Part shown: piece after piece, positions 10,945 through 23,190 of the stretch
Numbering within the stretch: the stretch's first letter is position 1
Layout of the letters: each line of letters starts with the position of its first letter
From: Lepiota brunneoincarnata
Lineage: Eukaryota > Basidiomycota > Agaricomycetes > Agaricales > Agaricaceae
Assembly (NCBI GenBank): GCA_023014365.1
Contig: JAEBUN010000010.1
Span: 744,001 to 808,000, forward strand
Direction: 5' to 3'
Length of the DNA: 64,000 nt
Translations under genes and position numbers: made by a program
Notes under the pieces: model-generated
What the model saw: only the letters and a program-made list of their open reading frames with translations
Told to the model about the DNA's origin: nothing
Database searches by the model: none

Positions 10945-13900
10945 TCAAGTATCGAATAACGTGCTCATCCCCATGTTCTGTTGGAACTGTGGGTACCAAG
11001 CATAGCCAGCTGTACAATGTCAAGATATCACGTCAGAAACCCTATCATCCGAGGAAGAGTAAGCCAGCACTCACCATTTGATTGCCAGTCGTTTAAGCTA
11101 GGGTTATTGCTACCAGTAATTTGCATGTTTTGCATGATCAGATTATCATCATTCAGGGGAGGCATAAACATATCTGATACAGTCCTCCCGGAATCCGACC
11201 TTCCATTCGTATCCGGCACGTATGTCAACCCCAGACCCGTGGCAGCGCCATCCAACCCCTGAAAATACGGATCCGTGGCGCCGACACCCATCGGCGTAAA
11301 CATGTCGAATGATGTCATTTCGTGCGAAGGTGGCGGGGATAGCGAACCCCCAGATCTCAATGGCGAGAGGTAGGGCGCCAATGATGCGCCATCTGAAAGT
11401 TCTGGTGTTGTACCGATAGATCTGGGCACACGGTTTCGTCTGGGGAGTGAGTCTTGTAGTAGGATCGGTGATTGGAGGAGATTGCGCAAAAAGCGGGCGT
11501 AGAGTCCGGGTCCGTGTCGTTCGTCGATAGCGACCGCCTTCGAGCTCAGGAGTTCTACAACTTTCTGTACCAGGCGCTTGATCTCTGCGCGTGTCTCTTG
11601 GCTTATGTATGATGCGAATCTGGGTTGTAACAACTGGTGCGGCGCATTTAGAATCTAAGTCACAAGACTGGATGAAATTGTCACATACTTTGATGAGGAA
11701 TGCAGAGGCAAACGTGACGAAGATACTTTGGGCTTCTGGTCCATGGCGCCAATAAAAGACTGAAAAATGGATGAGTCCCGTACCGGAGGCAATCTGTCAT
11801 CGAGTCAAACTCACGTTGATCGGGACGGCAAATGTCATCGAGAACGGCATGAACAACATCCCTCGCAGCATCCAGACACTGCGGACCGACATGAGACCAA
11901 TGCTGTTCCCAGTCACGGACCCGGATGACTCACCCGATTCAAGAAGGGGTTCTCGTCCGTAGTGTTCCTGCCAAATGCGTGCTGGAAGCCATAGGAGAGT
12001 GCGATCAGCCTACCGTAACTGTAGGCGAGTCGAAGAAGTCCAGTTCGGAATCTGTTTTGAGGCACGCTCATATCCGTGGTTTCTAGCAGAGTGAACCACT
12101 TGTCTCCGAGTGCCTTCAGTTCATCATCAGTCGCTATCGAGATAGCCTCAAAGTCGGCGTTCTGGGGGATTAAGATACCCAAGGGGTCAGATCACCATCG
12201 AAATCCGTCATCGCGGACCACAACGCACCTTGTTTAACCCCGTAGGTTGCTCCGGATCATTATAAATCTTGGCCATGAAGGAAGCCGTGACTCGCAACTC
12301 CGCGTTATAAGCGCATATGTGGATATCGAAGTGTTCCAGATTGTACGGGGAGCTCTTGTACCATTCCGCTGAATGGTTTGCCACGTAATCGCTGTTGCTG
12401 ATGATGGGTGGTTTACCATACTGTGACCCGGTGGAGCGGTCCAGGTTGTAGCAATTGAGCCAGATGCGAGTACGGTTAAGACTCTCCCTCGCCTGCCACT
12501 CGTCGCGTGGTTTCTCTTTGATGGGGATATGCAAGTTAAGGTCCGTTGCAGTCCTGTAGAATGCAGTTCTGTGCTCAGAGCTGATGAGCTTGTGGAGTCG
12601 AGAAAGAGGTATCACCTGATAGCGAGACCTAGATACAGCCAACCCCGTTGCTCCGTCATCCGCCGATGTGGGGACGGGGTATAGGCTGAGCAAAATGTAT
12701 GCTGCACACATTTCTACGTTTTTGGTCCCGCTAATGAGTGCAGTACCGGCCGCTAGCTGCGCGTAGTGCATGAGCTGAGGGTATAGATCCAAACGATCGT
12801 CATAAAATCTAGACGCAATGGCGCAAACTTGCGGTAGCATAAGCATTGGGAAGGATGCAGGGCAGATGTTGCCGCTACTCACTGACGGTGAACAGGAAGG
12901 GGCTTCGCACAGCTGTTGAAGGAGGAGTATAGATGTTAGGGTCCAACAAAGATACCGAATCATTCATCTTCTCAAAATAGCTGCAGGGAAATATGAGTAT
13001 ATGAGTAGCCATAGTCAAAGGAGTTGGTCGGATACACACATTGCGAACAGCTTCTCGGCTTCTAATATTGATATGAAGCCACACTTGAGAATGTGTGGCT
13101 GAGCCCGCTGGACGAGCTTTGAATGTTCTTCCTGCGTAGCGCCTAAAATTGATGAGAGAAGCTCCACGCACAGAGGACCAAAGCACTGAATCACCTGTGA
13201 AGTACTCCGAGTTGGTAATTCCGTGGTCTTCAGGGTCCATACTGCCAGCGCGACCGTACAAGCTCATTCTGCCGAAAAGCCCCAGAGGTGCGGCCTCTGT
13301 GGGTAAATTGGCTGGTTTATCCCCCGACAACTTCTTGCGGGGATGGGTGGCACTACCAGCTACAGAGGCCGTTGTGGTGTTCAGGCTGGAGTTGGAACCG
13401 TGACTTCTGAGTCGAGTGCCCATGAAAGTAGACTCGGTTTCGGCCTGTTCCACTGCGATGCCGTATTCTCCTTCCGAGTCGCCATAACCTTCCAGGTCAT
13501 CGTGCCCAACATTCTCATAGTCATCATCCGCCCAGCCAGCTGGACTGGACTCGTCGTCCAACTCTGACAAGTAACCCTTTGAGATCGAGTTACCAAATTG
13601 GATGAAGCTTTCCTTGGCTTGAGCGAGCCAGTCCTCGATGGCTCTGTTGCCCTCGGTGCTGATTCCGGGAACTGTACCCGGGGCTCCACCCGAAGAATCA
13701 AACGAGTCTCCATCGGTGGATGAAATGATAGGGGAGTCTAATATAGCCGAAGCGGAGCTCTCTAAATTGGGTGGGTGTCCTTGCGCTCGTTGCACCGATT
13801 CGAGCTGGGCTATGAGTTTGTTGATTTGGTCTGCTTGCAAACGAATCTGGCCAATGAGATGCTCCCGCTTGCTGGGGGGGGGGGGGGGAGGGGATGAAGT

Positions 13901-14754
13901 CAGAACTTAATCGAAAGGCTCTTTTTTCATCACTCACGGCGGAACTCGACGCTTCTTGCGCCCAGGGACGGTGCATTCATGACCACCATTCAAACACCGC
14001 TTACAGACATCGGCGTCGGTTATAAATTCACACCTGACTTTCAGCGTCTTGCAGCGGGAGCAGGCCCCAGCACTGCACGAAGAAAATCCTTAGCTCAGAG
14101 CCAGCAGATTAATTGTTTAACATACTGTTTCTTCGCGCTCTCCTTCTCTGGATTAAGTTCACCATCTGGCTCGTCCCCCGCATCATGTTCAGGCACACGT
14201 TGGCGCTTCTGCTGAGGAACGGAACTCCCTGAGGCAACCGGTGCTGTGCGGTAATAGCCCTGCTGAGACTGATGTTGCACAGAGGATTGGGGGAAGCGAT
14301 CTTGGATAGGGCCAGGGGAGGTGGTCATGTAATTGGACTCGGGCAGGTCAACAGAAGCTGTCAGAGCATTGTTTGGGTATTGCATGGAGCCCGAACCTGC
14401 TCGATAAGGTCCGGTGCTGACGGCGAGATTTGGGGGGAAGGAAGGAGGCTGGCTGGAACCAAATGCACCAGGTATATAGGGGTTCTGGGTGGCAGTGGAA
14501 GTTCCGATGGACGGACCACGCTGTACTTGCTGTAGCTGCTGTTCGTGCTGGTTGTTGCTGCCAAAGGCACCTTGGAGGGATGAGGACTGTGAGAACTGGA
14601 ATCCATTGGCATAGGTGGTGGCCGTCTGCTGTGGCTGCTGTTGTTGTTGCTGTTGCTGTCGGTCATTGGTAGCGTAGATGTTGAACTCTGCCTCAAGCCG
14701 CTGCTGTGCATAAGGGTCGTTGCCCTGAGGCCACTGTGTATAGGACCTGGACAT
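10945..14754 (-). CDS. Zn2Cys6 transcription factor with fungal_trans domain
   Basis: I reconstruct 12 exons coding for about 1057 aa: 14754-14126, 14072-13938, 13871-13195, 13142-13040, 12980-12883, 12827-12629, 12553-12229, 12161-11934, 11878-11815, 11759-11689, 11654-11075, 11009-10945. The N-terminus is Gln-rich, with a run of eight Gln near residue 35, and has a basic patch KKQKRQR-like before the DNA-binding domain. The Zn2Cys6 cluster reads CSRCKTLKVRCEF, then CKRCLNGGHEC (about residues 216-245), followed by a basic stretch KKRRVPP and a likely coiled coil (EHLIGQIRLQADQINKL). The fungal_trans region includes FEKMNDSVSLLDPNIYTP, FLFTVICAIASRFYDD and RTATDLNLH. The pattern 'N..VSLLDP.IHTP..T' recalls basidiomycete proteins often named PrtT-like. 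It is a nuclear DNA-binding regulator; its targets are unknown. Confidence 0.92.
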
Positions 14755-17116
14755 GGCAGCAAGGTGGAAAGCGAGGAGTAGAACGCAGGAGACGGATTTT
14801 GGGGGGCCAAGAGGGTGTTGGGAGCGATGGAGACGATGAGAGAGGGGAATGTGCCGACAAGAGAGGTGAAGGGGGACGGGCCGAAAAAGTGTGTGACTGA
14901 ACTAGCCGACAGTATTAGTTTGCGAGATAACCATGGATCGATCACCCCTCCTCTCTCCCACTCAAGGCTGTGTTCCCACGTGGGCACAGCCACCCACTTT
15001 GCTGGACCTAGCCTTTGTTCGCTTCATCCTGTCCACCGTCATCAGCGCCGCCAAGTCGCTTTGTTTCCTTTCTACCCTGAAATTTTCACCCCTGTATTCA
15101 ACAAGCGCGCTGACAATCACAGCCCTACCATGTCTTCTGCCATGAGAATAAGCCTGGTTTCAAATTTTCCTGTTGCAGTGATCCTATCACCCTTCCTCTT
15201 CCATTCGCCCTGTTCTCCTCTTGGCACAAACAACTATCTGCCTTCCCCTTTTTACCGACCCCTCGACAACATGCCCGGATCTTGAAATGTAGCACAATGT
15301 CGTTGACCGTGAGCTTTGTGCCTCGCATCCCACCCAACCATATCGCATCACCCTCAACCCCTACCCGATTTCTTCCTCCATCCCAGTCCAATGTCTTATC
15401 AAAAAAATTATCACGGTATATTTATAAATATGAAGCGCGCGCTGCGCTCGGAAAACACCATAAATATCCTGGAGACACAAACCATATCAGAGGCTTAGCC
15501 AACTGTACTTCTAAGGACTGGAAAGGACATACAACATCATTATATGCTTAGGGACAACCAAACCCACAGATCACTTTTTCCGGTACACGTGTATCATATC
15601 GCAGCATATCGCCCACAGCCCATCAGTAGCACAGATACCATGATCGTTTCTTACATCAGGCTAGACCGAGAATACTATAGGCCTAATTTGAGAATTCAGG
15701 TGCACAGATACTCGCCTTCCAACGCTCGCTGTCACAGCCTACGCCACAGAATGTGTTGCCAGCACCACTAATACTGCTACACCGTCTACAACCCCGATCA
15801 CGAACAGGTTGATGATCATATGTCCCCGACAGTAGTCAGTCACCTATATCACTGACATCCATCCTTTTCTTTGCCCACGCTTTCAACAATAAAAAAATAA
15901 CTGCGCCCGAACGCGCCGTTTCTTTTGTCTGTTTGGCGGCGCTTCCCTCTTGGGTGGGCTCGGGGAGCCAGGGTTTTTGGTCAGAGCTCTGAACGATAGC
16001 AGTCTCCAGGGTCTACCTCACTCACCGTTGACCACCCCAGAATCACTCCCCACAATCTAGTGTTTGGTAACGCCAATAGGCGCCAACAACGGTGGCGTTA
16101 ACCAATGTCTATTTTTAGCCTCCTTCCCCGACTCCTGAGAAATAACCACACTGATCAATCGTCCGGAGGCTAACCGCAACTCCAGGTCACATAGCCATTA
16201 CATATGCTCGGTAACTCTTGGAGGGCACGCCTTACTGGAGCTACTCGCCTCTATTCTGCGTGCTGTCGACCGGAAGCCCCATTGGCCGACGCACCGCCAA
16301 ACTAAACAATTCAACGATCCCGGATACCGCTTGTCAGTGACGGTGGACGATCAATCTTGGGCGACCAAGCTCCCCAACTGCCGCGGGAGTGAACAGGTAG
16401 ACAGACGCACACATCCCCTAACAACCTGATGAATCTTTTCCTGGTTAATATCCAAAGACTAATACGCAACCATCACACCTGCCAATCGCTCAGTGCTCCG
16501 AGACTGATACTTCTGTTTCGTCGTCAGTAACGACTATAACGGAATCTCTGCGGAGCGAGAAAAAAAAACACGGCCCTTCTATGCTCCCTGTCACTTCGGT
16601 TCCGCTGCAGATTGGAAACGGCACCTCCACTTTGTCCGATTTATTGTATACTGTTTATCCCGATGAGTGGGAATTCCGACAGTGGCCCCAGCCACGAGTT
16701 TGCGTGAGAAGTATATTTTCATAGTACCCGACCCGGTATTGGTTTGTTGGAACATCTGATATTCTTGAAACAGAACCTGCTATCCGTAACCCAGAGTGTC
16801 ATATGGGTCGCGGATACGTGAGTTCCCGGTTGATCGCGCAGCTATGTGGGCACCAGATTACAACAGGTATTACAATTCGTAGTAAAGAATCCGTTGGCCT
16901 CCCTGTGCATTGTTTGACTGACATCGGTGTTGATCTGCAAAATCGACTCACCACTGGCCCCAATCGCATCGTGCCCTTCCGACTTTCCTTTTATGTCTAA
17001 CGGCTTACTAAATATGGTACTGAATGTCTTATTGGCGGACTGCCTCAACACTGGAACTCAAGGTACAATCTCTCTAGATCTATGCTTTGCGAGGTTCCAT
17101 TATGCACCAAACTACA
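14755..17116. other. Gene-poor region
   Basis: This contains the promoter of the large Zn2Cys6 gene and about 2 kb with no gene I can support. A minus-strand frame at 16842-17051 (SANKTFSTIFSKPLDIKG) looks protein-like and has a good donor after it; it may be a 3' exon of the neighbouring short Zn2Cys6 gene. No RNA gene or mobile element was seen. Confidence 0.4.
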
Positions 17117-17597
17117 TCACACCCCGGGCACATTCGAGCTCCTCTGCTCATTGCCACTTGCTGACACCTGGGACCGTGGTTTGGGTCCGGCCCTACGCTC
17201 TCCGCCTGGAATACATTTTAGTCCCACTCTCGAACACCTATTGCAATCGACGGTGTGGGTCGGGTACTCGCATTTGACCTTGAGCTTCCTGCAGCGCTCG
17301 CACGCTCCCAACCTAATGAGCAGAGAAGGATTGGTAAGGACTAGAGCAGCAGTGGGGTCTGGGTGCGCACCTGAGTCTACGCCCGCTGCTGTCTTCGGGT
17401 GGGGACTGTGTCTCGTCGGCGGACTCGAGTACAATCTGCATGGGATTGTGACCGTCTGCTTCTGGAGTTGGGGGAGGTGGTCCTGGAGACTGATGGCTGG
17501 AACCATTCTGGATCAATGAGTTGTAGAACCATGCGAGGGCTTCTTCGTCGGCTGCAATTACTTGGGTGTAGGCATTGGTGTCGTAGTAGTGGGCCAT
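17117..17597 (-). CDS. Short Zn2Cys6 DNA-binding protein
   Basis: Exon 1 starts at 17597 with MAHYYDTNAYTQVIAADEEA and is Pro/Glu-rich. A short intron (about 17312-17372, gtgcgc...cattag) joins it to a Zn2Cys6 cluster, LGACERCRKLKVKCEY and CNRCSRVGLKC, with spacing C-2-C-6-C-8-C-2-C-6-C. A basic tail follows (GGERRAGPKPRSQ). The open frame ends at 17117, giving only about 140 aa with no fungal_trans domain. In most fungal regulators of this class the cluster is N-terminal and followed by a long regulatory region. Either this is a genuinely short DNA-binding protein or a donor after KPRSQ (gtgtca) leads to further exons such as the frame at 16842-17051. Function unknown. Confidence 0.75.
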
Positions 17598-17639
17598 CTT
17601 GCTGTGAGTCTATGAGTCTGTCGAGGGTAAAGTAGCTAG

Positions 17640-17650
17640 TATATATATAT
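17640..17650 (-). promoter_or_regulatory. TATA-like element of the short Zn2Cys6 gene
   Basis: An alternating TA tract lies 43-53 bp upstream of the ATG at 17597 on the minus strand. The position suits a core promoter, but the tract is also a simple repeat. Confidence 0.35.
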
Positions 17651-18651
17651 TTCACTATCCGGCTAGAATGAGTGCCAATCAATTACCGTCGGTGTCGGAA
17701 AAGAAAAACGACAAAACAAAGGCACCTTACGAATGATGATCTAACATTCCCAGAAACTCCTTTTTTGGACTTAAAAGGCCTGGAGAGAGGAAATGGAGGA
17801 CATAGATCATCGGCTTGATTATACAGGGTTGTAACAAGCGGATAGAAGCACCGCGCAAGACAGTGGATCATTTGCCCAGCTTAGAACAAAAACGCCATGA
17901 CAATTAGGCAGTGGTGCGGAAACACAGTGAAGCCGTTTTTGTGGTGGAATGAGAGTCGTCTATAAGCGAACAGGTGGAAAGGGTCCATACCTAAATATAT
18001 GGCTGTTCTGGCAATGAGTTCTCCCATTGCCCGCAGCCTTAGACGGCGCCAACACAGTTTCAATACAAGGCTGTAACAGCGGTACTACGATGTAATAATA
18101 GAAAGTCATCAAATCCACCGCCGCCCGCGCCCCGACTCCAAAGTTTCTACAAAAGGTCAAACAAAGGGCTTCTTACTAGTCAGACTCGAGCACCGCCACC
18201 AGCAAGCGCTGAATGGAACCGCGCCCGCGTTCATTATCATTGGATAGTAGCATAGGTTCGCGGGGAAAAAAATTTAAATCCACAAGTGTGTGCCAGTGCT
18301 TCAGTCGTGGGTTCCTGCATGATCTTGTTGGCGGAGGTGTGCACCATGACACATCCCGAGAGAAAGTCCCCATCGTCAACGAGAGGGGCATTCTTCTTTC
18401 AACGCCAACATGTCCGGCTGTCATCAACTGGGGCCGGTGGTTCCTCCGTGGTCTCACCTTCCCATGGCGATCGTGTCGGGATCAGTGATGTTTGGGTCTC
18501 GGAGTATTCCTGGTCATTCAAACACCGACCTGTGGGTCCATAGGTAAGCCAGGTATCGTTGCAAGCTTAGCCTGTCACCAAAGTGTCATGAGTTGCATCT
18601 GTAAGTCTCACTGGCCAACTCGTGTCTTGCCCCACCATCAGAGGCGGAACC

Positions 18652-18855
18652 ATGATGGAGAACTTGCAAATGGAGCTGCGGTCCTCGATGATCGATGAAA
18701 TCGAATCCCGAGCCGCCGGAGAACATGCTCCTGCCCCGCCGCCCCCCAGTGACCCCTTCTCCAGCATTATACGGTCAGTCCATCCAGCCAAGGCGGGCTG
18801 TGAAGACCCCTATCGTTTCCAAGTTCTCTACCGGAGACGTGGGATATATATTTAG
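18652..18855 (+). CDS. Possible exon of an unknown small gene
   Basis: The frame starts at tandem ATGs (MMENLQMELRSSMIDE), continues into a Pro-rich stretch (APAPPPPSDPFSS) and ends at 18855. The N-terminal part would form an amphipathic helix. A donor-like GTACGT follows at about 18862. I do not recognise the protein, no second exon could be joined with confidence, and the call rests only on its composition. Confidence 0.2.
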   Translation: MMENLQMELRSSMIDEIESRAAGEHAPAPPPPSDPFSSIIRSVHPAKAGCEDPYRFQVLYRRRGIYI

Positions 18856-20871
18856 CATTGGTACGTGCCCCCCAATTTACTACTCGGTCAACAGGTGCTC
18901 CAATGACTGACACATTGATCCATGCGACTTTACCCCAGACAGACTATATGCCTTGGCAGACGGAGCACGGTCCAACTAACTCCCGCCCGGCACTCGGAAG
19001 TCTTCGATTCCTCTTATTTTCACTGCTATCGTTAGCCGAGCCAACCTGCGTATATACTCCCGCAGGCATACCCCGAGCTGTGTCGGGATGAGAAAATAAA
19101 CCTGACGGCAAGTAAAAAAAACCTCCGGGTGGGAAGTGGTGGCGCCACGGGTGACGGGTCAGGGCTGGGATTTCTGGTATTGTAACTGCGTTTCCCCGAT
19201 GTTTTTCCTGAGATAAATGTAATTACGACACGATTCAACGTCACGCCAACAGGATAGTTTTATCCTCCGACCAGGATGACTGCCCAGAAGAAGTCTAAAA
19301 TGTTTTATTCAGTGAACCGGGCATGGCAGAGGGGTGGACGTTTCAGCCCTCGACCCTGCAGCACCGGGTCGTCCCATCCCCCGCTTCAACAGAACCACCC
19401 TAACATAAACTCACAGGAGGAAACAGCATTGACTTCTGCGCGAATGTGCTGCATGAACTACATATGTGCTATCTATCGCCATCTTCATTTGATCTTGATG
19501 TACAGCTGGTGCAACACCCGAGACAGTCCTTCTATCATCGACGACGAGAGGCTCACGGAGTCATGCAAAGGGAGAGCACCCGCGAACGTGATGAGTTGTC
19601 CCAATTCTCTGATCTCTTGTCTGGGTGCTATGATACTGCCTTTCCTATCGGATATTTGTTTCGCGGGGCGCCCATCTGTCCTGGAGTTGCTGGGGTACGG
19701 CCGAACCCGCTCCGAAACCTATTCTTATTAGCTGAAGAACATTTTTACGCTCCTCGCAGCCCGGACCCAACAAACGATGACCGCGTTGCTCCTCGCTTCA
19801 GTGTATACGTCAGGGATCTCCGTGGCCCTTCTCGGAGGCTTTTTTTTTTTTTTTGGTAGTGTGACATCCCGAGAGCTGCTCTGCCTTGAGTAGCATGCAC
19901 CCTGGTGTGCCTTGCTCTCCATGGCACAGTCGTCCGCAGAAATGTCGTCCGAGCCGGCGTCGCCACCAATTTCACCTCCAGCCCTCAGCTTCCTTACCCT
20001 TTGCCGTATTCATTCAGCTCAGATTTCACGCCTCCCTCTCGTTCGTTGTAGCGCTTTTTTTGAACAGCCACAGGCATGACCTTATTTTAGTCGTCCTAAG
20101 TTAATCACTTCGCATTCATCAATAAAAAAGCCCAGCCTTTTCTTGTTTTTGTTTTTGGAAATGATGCTGAGGGCCGCTGTCAGGGAGTGACAAAGCGATT
20201 GTTTCTGCCGGCGTATGTGCAGTAGGTACATGTATCATACGCGTATGCCAATTTTGACGCTATATTAAATGCGTGCCTTGCATGGTGCGCACAACGGGAT
20301 CGCGGTCAGGGTATTATTTAAAAAATCTTTGCACCCGCCAGGGCCGATGATGATCAGTTATAGCAAACGGCAAGTCTATTCTTAGTTAGTCCGCTGTTCA
20401 CGCTTCGGAAGGTAGAAATTCAATTAGGAGACAGCCCGCCAATGTGACGACAAACAAGTTAGCATGCACAGGAAATAAAAACAAGAATAATGGCCTCTAA
20501 ACGCCCAAGCGTTCAAAGGCAGCGCTGGCAAGCCAACTCTGAGAACCAAGCACCAAGGATTCCAGATCGTCTACGACAAACCGAATGGTAAGAACAAGCG
20601 GGGGTATGTGAAAGTACCTAAAGCAAACAAAAGCGGGTGAAGGACAATATTACAAGCCCCCGGCCGGGAAATAAGGATAAAAAACAATTGATGTAAATGT
20701 TCGTGAAGACGTGGAACATGAAAAAAAAAAGGGGGGGTTGCAAAGGAAACGTTACTGTACTACGATTTAATATAAATATCATCTTTTCGAATTTTCGGGT
20801 TGGGTGAAACGAGCGGCGGGTTTAGAGAGTGTAATGTGGGGTAATTGAAAGTAGAGCCAGCCGGCGGTCGA

Positions 20872-22432
20872 TCAATTCCTCAGGGTCCTATTAGAGGCAG
20901 CCGTAACATACGAGTCTACCGTTGGCGTCGAGGGTCCAGCAGAGTGAGGTGGCAAGGGGAACTCCCCGGTTACATCCTCCTCCTCCCCCTCACTATATAT
21001 CGAGTTGATGGATGGCTGCATCGATGCAATCCTCAATCGCGCCTGCACCTCTTCCTCCGTCGCATCTCCATCCAAAGCAGCCAGCAACGACGCCAGCGCG
21101 CGCTCGTTACTCGACACCGACGATTTCGAGCCTGTTGGGTTGTGTGTGGCAAATGCAGGTTGGGGTATAGGGAGGGACTCTTCGGTGGGTATACTGGTGA
21201 TTATAGTTGGCATTGCTGGGGGAGGTGGAGGAGGTTGTATTTGACTGTCATCAAAGGGGTCGGTGGCTTTACCTTTGCCTTTGTCTACCCTTGGGATGGG
21301 GACGTATATCGAGGTGGCGGTGGAATTGGTTCGAGAGCGAGAAGCGACTGAATTTGATCGCGATCGCCGTTTAGGGATGTCCTCGTGGGCACCGAAAAAG
21401 GGATTCCGAGTGCTCTTCCTCCTTTCTGGGGACTTGTGATCGTCACCGAAGGGGTTGACGACTTCTGCGCTCTGTCCCTCAAGGTTGATGATTTCTGCAC
21501 TCTCCCAGTGATGGAAGGCCGATGCAGTAGCTGGAGGGGTGGGAATGGCCATGTTCAGTGTAGGAGAAGACATGGCGCCAGACAAGCGATCTGAATGTGT
21601 TCGGACGGACAAAAATGAGCCTTGGGCGGCGTTGTCCCAGGGAAGGACGTGGGAAGAGTTGTCGGTGCGGCTTTCCGAAGGGCGTGGGCATGGGTAATGG
21701 ACCACGGGTATTGTCACCACTAGAGGGGACGCTGGATTCCGATTTGCTGGCATTGGTGATGGGATATTGAGCAAAGGGATGGGGAATTTCAAAGTGCATG
21801 GGCTCCTCGGACTGGGTGTATGTGGTGTGGGTGCTAGGTGTTTTTTTGAGTATGGTAAGCGTCTCCATCGAGGGAATCGACTGATCGGTGCTAGGCTGCT
21901 TGAATCCACCGTCCCACTTGTCCTCTGGGTTTTCATCCTCTAGCTTTCCCCAAAACTCTCGATGTGAACGACGCTGGTGTAGATTAGCGCGGGTGTTGAG
22001 AGGACCGCGTGACCTGGAGTGCTTGAGTGAACGGGTGTAGCGACGGTAAAACCAGAAACCGAGGCAGATGAAGGCGACGGCACCAATAAAGGCACCTACG
22101 CAGGAACCGATGACGGTGCTCATGGGAATGGGAGAACGAGATGAGCTGCCAGAGGCTGCTACACTGTTGGAAGGGTCAGGGGTCAAAGGGGAGGGATCGG
22201 TGGTGGGTTGTGGGGCGGGGACGGTAATTACAGGGGTGCGGCCGGAGGCGAGGGGAGGAGCGACGGAAGGACCGCCCCCCGGTGGGGCGCTTGGGTCGAG
22301 GATGAGGGTGGGGATGGATGTGCCCTGGCCTGGGTCTATGGTGAGAGCGCCATCTGGGCTGATGCCGGTACCAGTGGGGACTTGAACGGGGTCGGAGATC
22401 TGGCGGTTGAGGAGGGGGCGATGGAGGGACAT
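20872..22432 (-). CDS. Single-pass membrane protein, unknown function
   Basis: Two exons (22432-21718 and 21620-20872) give about 487 aa. The start MSLHRPLLNRQISDPVQVP was chosen over an upstream ATG at 22543 because the extra residues look untranslated. A Pro/Ser/Thr-rich outer part of about 105 residues precedes one helix (VIGSCVGAFIGAVAFICLGF) with a basic stop-transfer RRYTR. The cytoplasmic tail is Ser/Pro-rich with NPF and basic motifs (NPFGDD, RKSTRNPFFG, KRRSRSN), then an acidic end (EGEEEDVTGEFPLPP). The 97-nt intron was inferred where the frame changes: VPSSG joins GSFLSVRTHSDRLSG. The layout is that of small wall-sensor or scaffold-like proteins, but no named domain is seen. It is divergent from the SH3 protein next door. 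Confidence 0.75.
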
Positions 22433-22880
22433 TATTAACGAGAGGAAGGGAGCAAAAAGCTCGCGGGTGATATGAACACCTCGCTGGAGAAGAAAAGGAA
22501 TTGTGACGTGTGTGACAGTTATAGCAACCTCCATCAATCGCAACTCCCCACACTCGGAAACAATAAATTAATTCTGGCTTATGCTATGGGTCCATCAGGC
22601 CAATCTGTCCTCTGACACTGTAGGAGGTCCGAGAGCAGAGGGCCTGCCGTCGGTCTTTAAAAGGCATCCCTGTGGTGGCTGCGTTGCCAGGATACCAAAT
22701 GGGGATATCCGCTAGGTGAAAACATTGCTTCTTGGGACGTCTTCTTCATCTCTCCTCCGACTCCTTCCATCCTCTGGTTGCTAAATTTTCTCTGTGCATG
22801 CGCAGAGTCTTTTGTCTCTCAGCAGACACACATTCCTTTTTACTTTACATCTCCTTGTCAGCCACTGACATATCCTGCCG
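22433..22880. promoter_or_regulatory. Shared promoter of two divergent membrane-protein genes
   Basis: These 448 bp separate the start codons of two single-pass membrane proteins transcribed in opposite directions. Co-regulation is possible. No TATA box is clear. Confidence 0.45.
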
Positions 22881-23140
22881 ATGCCTACCACCCAATACCT
22901 CAAACGTGCTCCTGCTCCAGCCGGCGCTGTCGGCTCTAAAGATGGCTCATCTGCCACATACGCTGCAGGATTTGTTGTTGCTGGAGTAGTCATCCTCGGT
23001 CTCGTCATCTGGCTTGGTGTCTATCTTTATCGCAAGAGACTAACCAAAAAACGCCGTGATGGCCTCGGCCCTGCATTCCTCTCCGTACGCGGTCTCGTGA
23101 AACAAGGTCGGCCTCTTAAAGAGAAAATTTCTAATCCGTG

Positions 23141-23190
<50 letters not shown>

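Larger units (their letters stand above)
17598..20871. other. Gene-poor region of 3.3 kb
   Basis: No gene is supported. The best fragment is 18652-18855 on plus, starting MMENLQMELRSSMIDEIES and Pro-rich, which could be one exon of a small unknown gene but has no clear partner exons. Frames at 19276-19731 and 19446-19859 overlap each other and look random. There is a T15 run at 19840-19854. Confidence 0.4.

Noticed and set aside
21621..21717. Apparent frameshift in the membrane protein at 20872-22432
   Set aside because: A 97-nt GT-AG intron restores one frame, so no mutation is needed.
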